Assembly: GCA_019285755.1 (NCBI GenBank)
Contig: CP079103.1
Coordinates: 6,223,534-6,287,533, forward strand
Reading direction: 5' to 3'
Origin: Chitinophaga sp. E66
GTDB lineage: Bacteria > Bacteroidota > Bacteroidia > Chitinophagales > Chitinophagaceae
DNA: 64,000 nt
Position 1 is the first letter of the stretch; every line of letters begins with the position of its first letter. This document shows, one piece after another, positions 1 through 9,295 of this stretch. The position numbers and the translations under genes were made by a program. The notes below the pieces were generated by a model. The model made no database searches. It saw only the letters and a program-made list of their open reading frames with translations, and was not told the origin of the DNA.

Positions 1-533
1 GGAGAGCCGGTTTGATCAATAACCTGACGTACAAAAACTTCCGCTTCAGCGCTACGTTCGACGGGCAGTACGGCGGCATCCTGTATTCGCACTCCCATCA
101 CAAACTGACCGAACAGGGTAAGCTGAAGCATACGCTGAAAGGCCGTGAAGAAGGTTGGATCGTTGGTGAAGGCGTGGAGCAGAAAGCGGATGGAACATTT
201 GTTCCCAACACCACCAAGGTGCGCCCGGCCGACTATTACGCACAATACTACCGCCTGAACAATACCGAGGCGAACTCGTTCAATGCTTCTTTCCTGAAGT
301 TCCGCGAAGTGTCGCTGGAATACTCGTTCTCCGACAAACTGATCGGCAGAACCTTCCTGAAAGGCGCCAGCATCGCCGTGTATGGCCGTAACCTGAAAGT
401 ATGGTCCGACTTCCCGATCTATGATCCCGAAGTGGCTACGCAAGCTGGCGGTACCGGTATCCTGACCGGTGTGGAAGTGGGCCAGATGCCGAACCCCGCC
501 ACCTTCGGCGTAAACCTGAAAGTAAAACTGTAA
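1..533 (+). CDS. SusC/RagA TonB-linked outer-membrane protein, C-terminal part
   Basis: The frame is open from the window edge and stops at 533, so only the last ~177 residues are seen. The sequence has the alternating polar/aromatic strands of a SusC beta-barrel end, including the typical 'FDGQYGG' and 'FLKFREVSLEYSF' strand motifs and a final strand ending in 'NLKVKL'. SusC proteins import oligomers across the outer membrane with TonB energy, working with a SusD lipoprotein lid; that partner starts 20 bp downstream. The substrate cannot be told from this fragment. Confidence 0.9.
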   Translation, partial: RAGLINNLTYKNFRFSATFDGQYGGILYSHSHHKLTEQGKLKHTLKGREEGWIVGEGVEQKADGTFVPNTTKVRPADYYAQYYRLNNTEANSFNASFLKFREVSLEYSFSDKLIGRTFLKGASIAVYGRNLKVWSDFPIYDPEVATQAGGTGILTGVEVGQMPNPATFGVNLKVKL

Positions 534-552
534 TCATCCAAAAAAGCGCAAC

Positions 553-2012
553 ATGACATTCTCTTATATAGGCAAACACATCCGCACCATCAGCCTGATC
601 TCCGCTGCAGCTGCTACGCTGGCGATGGGCGGTTGCACCAAAGACTTCCGGAGACCAACTCCGATCCGAACCGCCTGGAAAGCATTACGCCGGGTACCCT
701 GCTGAACCCTACCATCTATGGCATCGCTTCATTCAACATCAACCGCAGCCGCGCATTCACTTTTGAGTTGATGCAGGTGGCGGGAGGTTATCCCAACGAG
801 AACGTGGACGACCAGATATTCCTGTACGACTTCCGGGAGGATGTAGGTAACAATACCTGGACCACCAACTATAAATGGCTGGCCAACGCGAGGGAAATGG
901 AACTGAACGCGGCCAGGCTGGGCAATGGTAACTATCATGCTATTTCGCTGACGCTGAAGGCGCTGATGTATTCCCAGTTGACGGACTGCTTTGGAGATAT
1001 ACCTATGAGCGACGCGCTCAGCGGTGAAGACGGCAAGTTCTTCCCAACATTCGACAAGCAGGAAGATGTATACAAAACCATGCTGGCCGACCTGGAAAAG
1101 GCGGATACGACTTATGGTAAGGGTTCTACGGCAACATATGCCGCTGATCTGCTGTATGGCAATGATTTCACCAAATGGCGTAAGTTCACCAATTCCCTCC
1201 GCCTGCGCCTCCTGCTCCGCTCTGCCGGCCGCATGCCCGGGAACTACGCGAAGATGGCGGAGATCATCAATAACCCGGCGAAGTATCCCATCTTTACCGC
1301 CAATGCGGACGCCGCTGTGTTGAATATTTCCGGTACTGTTCCCAATATCTCTCCCTGGAGCCGTCCGCAGGACTATAGCAACGGTCGTTCCTGGAACGAG
1401 TTCTTCATCAAGAACCTGAACGATGTAAACGATCCCCGCCTGAAGCTGTTTGCGAGTGTGGCCAGGGGTAAGGATAACGCGAATCTTGGTTACAAGGGGC
1501 TTCCCATCACCTATATGGAATCCCAGAGCAGTGTAGACTTTACGCCCTCCGGTTTGTTGCAGCGCCTGGTGATCGCGCCGATGATCGTGCCGGTCATGAG
1601 CTATGCGGAAGTGGAGTTTATTAAAGCGGAACTGGCGCAGCGGAATGAGATAACTTCGCCGGCGGAAACGTTTTACAACAATGGCGTGAAAGCGGCTATC
1701 GAGATGTGGGGCGGCGTGATGCCTGCCAATTATTTTGACGCGCCGGCAGCGAAGTACGACGGTACCCTCGAGCGCATCATGTTGCAGAAATACTATGCCC
1801 TGTTCTTCACGGATTACCAGCAATGGTTCGAGCAACGCCGCACAGGGTTCCCGGTACTGCCGAAAACGACCTTCATGTTTAACAATGGTAACATGCCTTC
1901 CCGCATGTACTACCCAACTACCGTGAAGATCTACAATACGGATAATTACCTGAAAGCCGCGGAACGCATCGGTGGCGATAAGATCAACGTAAAAGTTTGG
2001 TGGCAACAATAA
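553..2012 (+). CDS. SusD/RagB-family nutrient-binding outer-membrane lipoprotein
   Basis: A surface lipoprotein that caps the SusC transporter. The ATG at 553 gives an N-terminal signal ending in a lipobox-like 'LAMGGC' with Cys28 as the probable lipidation site. The reading frame then jumps by one missing base near 648, after 'CTKDF', and continues 'ETNSDPNRLESITPG', the usual start of the SusD-like_2 type. The rest is alpha-helical with the expected C-terminal 'NNGNMPSRMYYP' and 'ERIGGD' region. Repaired length is about 486 residues, normal for the family. It is co-directional with SusC (20 bp) and the phosphoesterase (11 bp), so one operon is likely. Ligand not predictable. Confidence 0.92.
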
Positions 2013-2023
2013 AAACAATCGAC

Positions 2024-3591
2024 ATGAAAAGGAAGTTTTTAACAGCATGCGCCGTGCTGACACTCATCAGCGCCCTGGCTAACGCCCAGGTAAAAGGCCG
2101 GGTATTTGAAGATCTGAACGGCAATGGGAAGCCCGATAAAAGGAGAAAGGCCTCGCAGGAGTGAACGTAAGCAACGGCATCGAGGTAGTGACGACGGATG
2201 CCCAGGGCGCTTACGAACTGCCGGAGCGCCAGGCACAGGTGATCTTCGTCATCAAGCCCGCAGGCTACCAGTTTGCACTGGATAGCAACAACCTTGCGAA
2301 AAACTATTACATCCACAAACCGGAAGGCACGCCGGCCGACTTTAAATACAAAGGCACCGCGCCCACCGGGCCGATACCGGCCCAGGTGAACTTCGGCCTT
2401 CGCAGTCAACCCGAAAGCAATGATTTCCGGGTGCTCGTTTTCGGCGACCCGCAACCTTATACCCTGGAGGAGATCGCGCATTTCTCCAATGGCGTGGTAG
2501 CGGAAGTGACCGGTGTGAAGAACGTAGCCTTCGGCCTCAGCCTGGGCGATCTCGTGGGCGATAACCTCAGCCTTCATGGCCCTTACATCCAGGCGGTGAA
2601 GAAAGTGGGATTGCCGTGGTATAACGTGATCGGTAACCATGATATGAACTACGACGCCAAGGATGATCTGCTGTCGGACGAAACATTCGAAGCCAACTTT
2701 GGCCCAGCCAACTACGCTTTTAATTACGGCAACGCACACTTCATTATCCTCGACGATATCATCTATCCCGATCCGCGCGACGGTAAAGGATACTGGGGCG
2801 GCCTTCGCGAAGACCAGCTGCAGTTTATCGCCAATGACCTGAAGACCGTACCGAAAGATAAACTGATAGTACTGGCCTTCCATATTCCGCTGTTCAACGG
2901 GCAAGGCATCGCCTTCAGAACGGAAGACCGTGCCCGCCTTTTCGGGCTGTTGAAGGAATATCCCAATACGTTGTCCATGTCTGCGCATACGCACCTGCAG
3001 AGACAGAACTTCTATGGGAAAGAAGATGGTTGGTTGCAGGAAAAGCCCCACCACGAGTATAATGCCGGTACTACCTCGGGCGATTGGTATTCCGGTGAGC
3101 TGAACGAACAGGGTGTTCCCGCTTCCACGATGCGCGACGGCACGCCGAAAGGATATGCCTTCCTGAATATCAAGGGCAATCAATACAGTATTGATTACAA
3201 GGTGGCGGGTAAATCCGATAACTACCAGATCGGGCTGTCTATTCCGAAAGTGGTGGAGAAAGACCGCAACAGTTCAGCGGGTATCTACGCCAACTTCTTC
3301 ATGGGCGCCAAAGGCGATAAAGTGGAATATTCCATTGACGGCGGAGAATGGAAACCGATGGAATATATGGAGGCGGCAGACCCTGCTTACCTGGACGTAC
3401 TGCATAAGTTCGACCATACGGAGCGATTGCTCAACGGCAAGCGACCTTCGCACGCGGAGCTGAGCACGCATCTTTGGTGGGTGAAAGCGCCTTTCAAGCT
3501 GGCTAAAGGTAAGCACGACGTAAAAGTACGGGCGACCGACCGCTATGGCAAAACCTATGAGCAGCAGGGCTCTTATACGATCCTCGACTAG
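2024..3591 (+). CDS. Calcineurin-like metallophosphoesterase, secreted, three-domain type
   Basis: Signal peptide at residues 1-22 (ending 'ALANAQ'), then an N-terminal beta-sandwich (MetallophosN-like), the metallophosphoesterase core and a C-terminal beta domain (MetallophosC-like). The dimetal-site motifs are visible in order: 'GDPQPY' near residue 140, 'GDLVGDN' near 175, 'GNHD' near 203, 'AFHIPL' near 284 and 'SAHTHL' near 319. One base is missing near 2140 ('GKPDK' to 'EKGLAGVNV'). The location directly behind SusC/SusD suggests removal of phosphate from an imported or surface-bound phosphoester, but that is inference. Substrate unknown. Confidence 0.9.
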
Positions 3592-3614
3592 ACTGAAACA
3601 CAATCATACAAAGA

Positions 3615-3645
3615 ACCGTACGCATCCCGCGTGCGGTTTTTCTTA
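3615..3645 (+). terminator. Intrinsic terminator between converging genes
   Basis: A stem of about 8-9 bp (3615-3623 with 3629-3637, one G-T pair) is followed by a T-rich tract at 3637-3645. It lies between the phosphoesterase stop and the converging AlkD-like gene. The other strand has a weaker T-run, so it may work both ways. Confidence 0.7.
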
Positions 3646-3646
3646 T

Positions 3647-4359
3647 TTAGGCCAGTGCCATGTAGTGTTTGCGTTCCGCCGGACTGAGTTTTTCGATGGC
3701 ATAGCGGAGCATGGTGCGCGGGAGTGTTGCGGCATACTTGTCCAGGAAGGCGTAAAGCTGATCAGGCGCTTGTTTGCCTGCTTCACGGATCCAGCCGCCA
3801 GCGGCTTTCTGTACCAGTTCTTCGGGGTCTTTGCGGAGGATCCCGGCGATTCTGAACGTATCTCCCGTTTCCCCTTTGCGGAGGAAGTAGGCGGTGCTGA
3901 CAATGGCGGTACGCCGTTCCACATGTTTTTGGAGCGGGCGAGTTTATCGAGGATATTCCGGGGTTTGTCGGACAGGTAAGCGCCGATGACGAACTGGGCG
4001 GAGCGGTCTATAAGATCCCAGTTATTGATACGGTCGTGGCGGCGCAGGTAGAGGTCATAGAGCGCCTTGCGCTGTTCCGGCGTGGTCTTTTTGTCGCGTG
4101 CCTGGAAATCCATAATGCTGACGGCGCCGGCGCGCAGTTCATGGATATCGCTTTCCAGTAGGCGCTCCACCTCGGGGAGAGGCATTTTGATGTAGGCTTT
4201 GGCCAGTGTGAAGAGTTCTCCCATCTTCACCCCCATGAAGCGGTCGCCTTCGCCATAATCGCCTTTGCCGGATTTGAAGTAACGCTGGATCTTGCGCAGC
4301 TCATCATCTGACTGCAAAGTTTTAAGGGCGTCTGTGAAAGCGCGGGCGGTGAGTTGCAT
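3647..4359 (-). CDS. DNA alkylation repair protein (AlkD-like HEAT-repeat glycosylase)
   Basis: About 237 residues, the usual size for this family. It contains 'KIQRYFKSGKGDYGEGDRF', the diagnostic 'INNWDLIDRSA' and, after one missing base near 3920, 'ERRTAIVSTAYFLRKG'. AlkD-like proteins flip and excise bulky or cationic alkylated bases (N3- or N7-alkyl purines). The Met at 4359 is chosen because the domain begins at once; an upstream Met at 4410 is possible. The frame break separates helices within the HEAT array and is easily repaired. It is divergently oriented from the VOC gene at 4489. Confidence 0.88.
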
Positions 4360-4488
4360 GGGGATGGTTGATAACCGAATGTCGGATATTTCCCATTTAT
4401 GCAGGGGCATTCCGGACAAGATATGGCTCAAACGCCCGCTGCGGGAAGCCGGTTTTGTCGTAAATTTCTGATACTTAAAAGATAAACC

Positions 4489-4863
4489 ATGAAAAAGCCC
4501 ATTGCAGGTTCCATGATGTTCGCCGATCTGACGGTGCCCCATGCTTCGCTGGTCAAAGAATTTTACCAGGCCGTGCTTGGCTGGGAGATAGAAGGCGTGC
4601 CCATGAAAGACGGCGAAGCAGCGTATGAGGATTATATGACCAAAGACGCGGAAGGTAACCCGGTTGGCGGTGTCTGCCACGCCCGTGGCGTAAACCTGGG
4701 TATTCCGCCTGTATGGATGCTGTATATGCATGTGGAAGATCCGCAGCAAAGCATGGACGCCTGTGAGCGGATGGGCGGGGAAATCGTGAGGGTGGTAAAG
4801 AATAAGGAAGGTAATATCCATTATGCCATGCTCCGCGATCCGCAGGGGCTGCCTTTGGAATAG
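4489..4863 (+). CDS. VOC (glyoxalase/bleomycin-resistance fold) family protein
   Basis: A 124-residue protein with two beta-alpha-beta-beta-beta units: 'FADLTVPHASLVKEFYQ' then 'GWEIEG' in the first, and 'VWMLYMHVEDPQQSMDACE' then 'YAMLRDPQG' in the second. VOC proteins bind a metal and catalyse varied small-molecule reactions; no specific substrate can be assigned. It stops at 4861-4863, just inside the last conserved strand. One extra G at 4845-4848 would let it read 'DPQGAAFGIGNFGPAKG', a normal family ending, and run on toward the SRPBCC domain, so this may be the N-terminal half of a VOC-SRPBCC fusion. Confidence 0.8.
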   Translation: MKKPIAGSMMFADLTVPHASLVKEFYQAVLGWEIEGVPMKDGEAAYEDYMTKDAEGNPVGGVCHARGVNLGIPPVWMLYMHVEDPQQSMDACERMGGEIVRVVKNKEGNIHYAMLRDPQGLPLE

Positions 4864-4864
4864 G

Positions 4865-5338
4865 GAACTTCGGTCCTGCGAAAGGCCCGGTCCGGCGGCG
4901 AAGGCGGCGATACAGGTCGGGAAGCCACAGGCGGAGGTGTTCGAGGCGATCGTGAACCCGGAGATCATGCGCAACTATTTCATATCCCAATCCACAGGCA
5001 GGATGACCCCGGGCGTCTCCCTGACCTGGCGGTTTCCGGAATTTGACGGTGATGTGCCGGTGCGGGTAAAGGAAGTTCAGGAGCCATCGCTTGTGACTTA
5101 TGGCTGGGATGTTAACGGTCATGAGCTGACGTGCGCTATACGCCTGGAGGCTTTTGCCGGCGGTAAAGCAACCGTGGTAAGGGTCGAGGAGTCGTCTGCC
5201 GAAGGGTACGACCCGGGGCAGGAATGGCTGATCGGCAATACCGAAGGCTGGGCCAATTTCCTGGCCTGTATGAAAGCCTGGCTGGAATATGGGGTGCACC
5301 TGCGCAAGGGAGCATTCGATTTCCGGTTCGTCAGCTAA
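4865..5338 (+). CDS. SRPBCC (AHSA1-like) domain protein, start uncertain
   Basis: A START/SRPBCC hydrophobic-pocket domain of the AHSA1 type: 'AIQVGKPQAEVFEAIVNPE', 'YFISQSTGRMTPG', a central 'WRFPEFDGDVPVRVKEVQE' and a C-terminal helix 'GWANFLACMKAWLEYG'. No convincing start codon lies in frame between the VOC stop and the domain; the only upstream ATG (4823) lies inside the VOC coding sequence in another frame. Either a start was lost to a base deletion or the domain is fused to the VOC domain upstream. Function unknown; such domains bind lipophilic ligands. Confidence 0.78.
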   Translation, partial: ELRSCERPGPAAKAAIQVGKPQAEVFEAIVNPEIMRNYFISQSTGRMTPGVSLTWRFPEFDGDVPVRVKEVQEPSLVTYGWDVNGHELTCAIRLEAFAGGKATVVRVEESSAEGYDPGQEWLIGNTEGWANFLACMKAWLEYGVHLRKGAFDFRFVS

Positions 5339-5401
5339 GGCTGTTGAGGCGAAAAGGGGACAATACCCTGCTGGCATAATTTCTGCCCGTTATCGGTAGT
5401 T

Positions 5402-7529
5402 ATGGCGACGGCACGCACACATACCGCCAAACGGGAAAAAGCCCTTCCCGGGCGCCCTTGCAGGCGCTACGGGCCTCCGCAAGCGGGAAGCCCCTGCAAA
5501 GAAGAAACCCGTCAAATCCCCACGAAAATACCCGCATCCGTTACGGCCCTGCTCAAAAGGCAGTGAAACGGCCGATGGATGCCCAACTCAAACCCATGCT
5601 CGCCACGCTGGTCAACGAGCCGCCAGGTACCGAAGAATGGATCTTCGAGATCAAATGGGGCTACCGCGCGGTCGCGTTTATGGATAAAGGGAACGTTAAC
5701 CTCCGGTCCCGTAACGATAAATCCTTTTCAGAGAAATTCTATCCCATCCAGGCGGCGCTGGAACAATGGAAAGCCCGCGCGGTGATAGACGGCGAGATCG
5801 TAGCCGTTAACGAAAGCGGCGCGGCAGACTTCGGCGCCCTGCAGCAATGGCGCAGCGAGGCAGACGGAGAGCTCCGGTACTATGTTTTCGATATCCTCTG
5901 GTACGAAGGGCACGATCTCCGCAACCTGCCGCTGTCCGACCGTAAGGCCATTCTCGAAGCGATCATCCCAGCCGGAGGGGCGATTTTGTCCAGCCCGGCG
6001 TATAATGCTTCGGGAAAGGAATTTATGAAAGCGGTGAAGGAACTGGGGCTGGAAGGGATCATGGCCAAACGGAAAGACAGCGTGTACCACGCGGCAGACC
6101 GCTCGCGCGACTGGCTGAAGATCAAATCTAACCGCCGGCAGGAAGTCGTAATAGGAGGATATACGAAAACGAAGGCAGTAAGAAGCCATTCAGCGCGCTG
6201 CTCGTCGGCGTTATGGAGGGCGGAAAACTGGTGTACACCGGAAAGGTGGGCACCGGGTTTTCCGTGAAAAAGCAGGAAGAGATGCTGCGACAGTTCAAAC
6301 CGCTGTTGCGTAAGAAGCAGCCGTTTACACAGGAACCCGATGTCAATAAGCCCAGCAGGTTCCGCCCCGATCCGCCGAAGGCGGAAGCTTCTGGCTGAAA
6401 CCTGAATTGGTCTGCGAAGTGAGCTTCACGGAGATTACTTCAGACGGCGTGATGCGGCACCCTTCGTTTGAAGGCATGCGGGATGATAAAGCGCCGCGCG
6501 AAGTGGTGGAGGAAAAAGAAACGGACGTGGAAACGGTAGAGAAGAAACGCCCATCCAAAGTAAAAATGCCGCTGACGCCGGCGGGAAAGAAAACGCGCAA
6601 GACATTGCTGAACCCTTCTGAGGATTCGCAGGTGCGGCAGGTGAGCGGGCATGAACTGAAGTTTTCCAATCTCAGCAAGATATACTGGCCAAAGGAAAAG
6701 ATCACCAAGCGAGACATGCTGAATTACTATTACCAGGTGGCGCCTTTCATCCTTCCCTACCTGGCCGGCAGGCCGCAATCCATGAACCGCTATCCTAACG
6801 GCATTGCCGGTAAAAGCTTTATCAGAAAGACGTGACCGAAACCGCTCCCGGCTGGATGCGGCAATACCCTTACACCACCAGCGAAGGGGAAAACAAGAAT
6901 TTCCTCGTGCCGGAGGACGAAGCCGCTATCCTCTGGATGGCCAATAGCGGCTCTATCGAAATGAATCCCTGGAACAGTACGGTCGACAAGCCAGACCACC
7001 CCGACTGGTGCTGCCTCGACCTGGACCCTACCGAGAAGAACCCCTTCAAACAAGTTATCCAGACAGCATTGGCTGTGAAGGAGGTTATCGATGAACTGGG
7101 TGTGACGGGCTACCCGAAAACATCCGGCTCCACGGGCATTCACATCTATATCCCGCTAAACGCGAAATATACCTACGACGAATGCCAGTTATTCGGGAAG
7201 ATCATTGCCACGAAGGTGCATGAAATGCTGCCCACGTTTACGAGCATCGAGCGGATGACGCGCAACCGGAAAGGGATGTTGTATATCGACTACCTGCAAA
7301 ATCGCCCCAAAGCCACGCTGGCCGCGGCGTATTCTTTAAGGCCAAAGCCCGGCGCCCCCGTATCCATGCCGCTGCATTGGGAAGAAGTGAAGCCTGGGCT
7401 GAAGATCACCGATTTTAATATCCACAACGCCCTTGACCGCATCAAAAGCGAAGGCGACCTCTTCAAACCTGTGCTGGGAAAGGGGTGGATTTGCACAAAA
7501 TGTTGCGGCGGATGGAAAAGGCGAAGTAG
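5402..7529 (+). CDS. ligD: DNA ligase D: ATP-dependent ligase plus polymerase domain
   Basis: LigD seals and fills double-strand breaks in Ku-dependent end joining. Domains in order: a short basic N-terminus, ligase adenylation domain from about residue 55 ('QLKPMLATLV', 'EIKWGYRAVAF', 'DGEIVAVNE', 'GLEGIMAKRKDS', 'DWLKIKS'), OB fold ('GKLVYTGKVGTGFS'), and a C-terminal primase-polymerase domain with 'CCLDLDPTEKNPF' and 'SGSTGIHIYIPL'. At least five one-base frame breaks (near 5456, 6172, 6392, 6830, 7482). The usual N-terminal 3'-phosphoesterase domain is absent; only 63 bp separate this start from the previous gene. Motif I reads K-W-G-Y-R and lacks the Asp of KxDG. No ku gene is in the window. 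Confidence 0.9.
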
Positions 7530-7562
7530 AAAATACGTACTTTAGAGACAATAGTACCAACC

Positions 7563-8056
7563 ATGAAACAACTTCTTCTCATTATCGCGTCTATTTTTAC
7601 CGTTGGCGCGGCCAGGCACAGCATAAAGGTCTCGACAGCATTTATAACCCGAACGCCGATGCGCGGGCCGATCTCAAAGCCGTATTGAAACAGGCAGTGG
7701 CGGAAAACAAGCACGTTTTGCTGCAGATCGGCGGCAACTGGTGCATCTGGTGCCGCAGGCTGTACGCATATGTGGAAGAGCATCCCCGCCTGAAAGACGA
7801 GCAGGCGAAGAGTTACATCGTCTATCATCTCAATTACAGCAAAGAAAACAAGAACCTCGATATCCTGAAGGAACTGGGATACCCGCAGCGCTTCGGGTTC
7901 CCGGTGCTCGTCATCCTCGATGCGAAGGGCAACCGTCTCCATACCCAGAACACCGGGCTGCTGGAGTCTGCTGACTCCTATGACGAAAAGAATATCATCG
8001 ACATGCTCCGGCAATGGTCTCCCGCGGCTTTGGATCCCGCGCTTTATACTAAGTGA
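7563..8056 (+). CDS. Exported thioredoxin-family protein (CxxC)
   Basis: The ATG at 7563 gives a signal peptide ('LLLIIASIFTVGAAR') followed, after one missing base near 7612, by a thioredoxin_7-like domain. The redox centre is 'NWCIWCRRL' near residue 60, and the cis-Pro region is 'GFPVLVILD'. About 165 residues, likely periplasmic, where such proteins reduce or shuffle disulfides. It starts 33 bp after ligD and its 3' end overlaps the converging DoxX gene by 13 bp. Partner unknown. Confidence 0.85.
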
Positions 8057-8532
8057 CGGGCGGCGACCCGCGGCATCGCGGCGGGCCTGACGGCCGAAAA
8101 ATATAGCCATCCGATAAAGAACAATTGCAGGGGGATGCGGAACCACAGGTATTCCGGTCCGTTACCGTCGTTGGTGGCGGTTTGCAGGTTCACGTGGTGC
8201 ATGGCCGCATAAACATTGGCGGGCGTAATGCATACGAAGAACGCGATCAGCCACCATCCTGTTTTCCTCGCCATCGCCGGGATGAGCAATCCTATGCCGG
8301 CGGCGATCTCCAATATACCTGTTAAGTATACCAGGCCTAATTTAAAAGGAACTATCTCCGGCAGCATCATGGCCATGCCTTTGGCAAATCCGAAATGCGC
8401 CCCGCCCGTTACGAAGAGCATCGCCGCCATGGCAATGCGTGCCGCCTGTGCGTAACGGTTTTCCTGATGCTTCAGCCGCAGGATAATGAATGCCGCCAGG
8501 AATGTGGCCAAAAGTGTGATTTCGGGTACCAT
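8044..8532 (-). CDS. DoxX-like four-helix membrane protein
   Basis: About 162 residues with four hydrophobic helices: 'EITLLATFLAAFIILRL', then 'AMAAMLFVTGGAHFGFAKG', 'GLVYLTGILEIAAGIGLLIP' and a final helix around 'LFFIGWLYF'. The 'GxxHF' and 'GILEIAAGIGLL' motifs fit DoxX/DUF417-like proteins of the inner membrane. The frame is intact. ATG at 8532 is chosen; a TTG at 8547 closer to a GGAGG sequence would add five residues. It lies 53 bp downstream of the Crp/Fnr gene on the same strand, so co-transcription is likely. Confidence 0.82.
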   Translation of the reverse strand: MVPEITLLATFLAAFIILRLKHQENRYAQAARIAMAAMLFVTGGAHFGFAKGMAMMLPEIVPFKLGLVYLTGILEIAAGIGLLIPAMARKTGWWLIAFFVCITPANVYAAMHHVNLQTATNDGNGPEYLWFRIPLQLFFIGWLYFSAVRPAAMPRVAARHLV

Positions 8533-8585
8533 CGCTTTTTTATGCAAATTTCCTCCCGCCGGATGGATAAGTCAATGAACCCAGG

Positions 8586-9161
8586 TTAAGAAATGCCCGT
8601 AATCCGCTTGCGGATCCTGCTCAGCGCCTGCGGCGTGATGCCGATCCAGGAGGCGATGTATTTGAGGGGATCTCGCGGATCAGTTTCGGCTGTTCCGTCA
8701 GTAATTTGACGTACCGCTCTTCAGCGGACTCGCGGAGCAGGGAGATCTCCCGGCGAAGAAGGGTAAGATAAAGATCCTCCCGGCATGGCGGCCAATGATG
8801 TTGCCTGCCGCCGTGTTCTGATAAATATCTTGCAGATCGCCGTGGGAGATACGGTATAGCACCGTGTCTGTCAGGGCTTCTACGTGGTAGATGGAAGGTT
8901 GCCGGGTGAGGAAGGAGTCATAGGCTGATACGAAGTCTCCGGCGAAGGAGAAACTAAAGGTAACGTCGTTTTCCTCGTCGCCGGGAATAAAGAAGCGCAC
9001 CAGTCCTTCCGCGATGAAAGAGAGATGGTTTTCTGTTTGTCCGGCATGCAGGAGGAGGGATTTTTGGGAAACGATTCCATTGTCAGCCGCGAGGAAAAGT
9101 AATGCCAGTCCGCGTCGGATAGTGGTGTGATCGTTTCGAAGTATTGCCGGATTTGTTGCAT
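8586..9161 (-). CDS. Crp/Fnr-family transcriptional regulator
   Basis: About 192 residues: N-terminal cyclic-nucleotide-binding-like beta barrel ('ENHLSFIAEGLVRFFI' and 'GDFVSAYDSFLTRQPS' once frames are joined) and a C-terminal winged helix whose recognition segment reads 'IASWIGITPQALSRIRKRI'. Three one-base breaks lie near 9062, 8757 and 8677. Bacteroidota members of this type often lack a known ligand; no FNR-type cysteine cluster is seen. The gene heads a probable two-gene unit with DoxX. Confidence 0.85.
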
Positions 9162-9295
9162 TTTAATTGATTTGATGGATAATCCTTACCCGCATGTAGT
9201 CATGGAACAAATGTAGGAAAGATAGCAGCAATCAAAAGTTCCCGATCTGTCCCTTTCCGGTGGAAAACGATTATATTTATCAAGTTTCTGCCGTT

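Noticed and set aside
729..2063. Long minus-strand open frame opposite susD
   Set aside because: It is the antisense shadow of a clear SusD gene and has no domain-like sequence.
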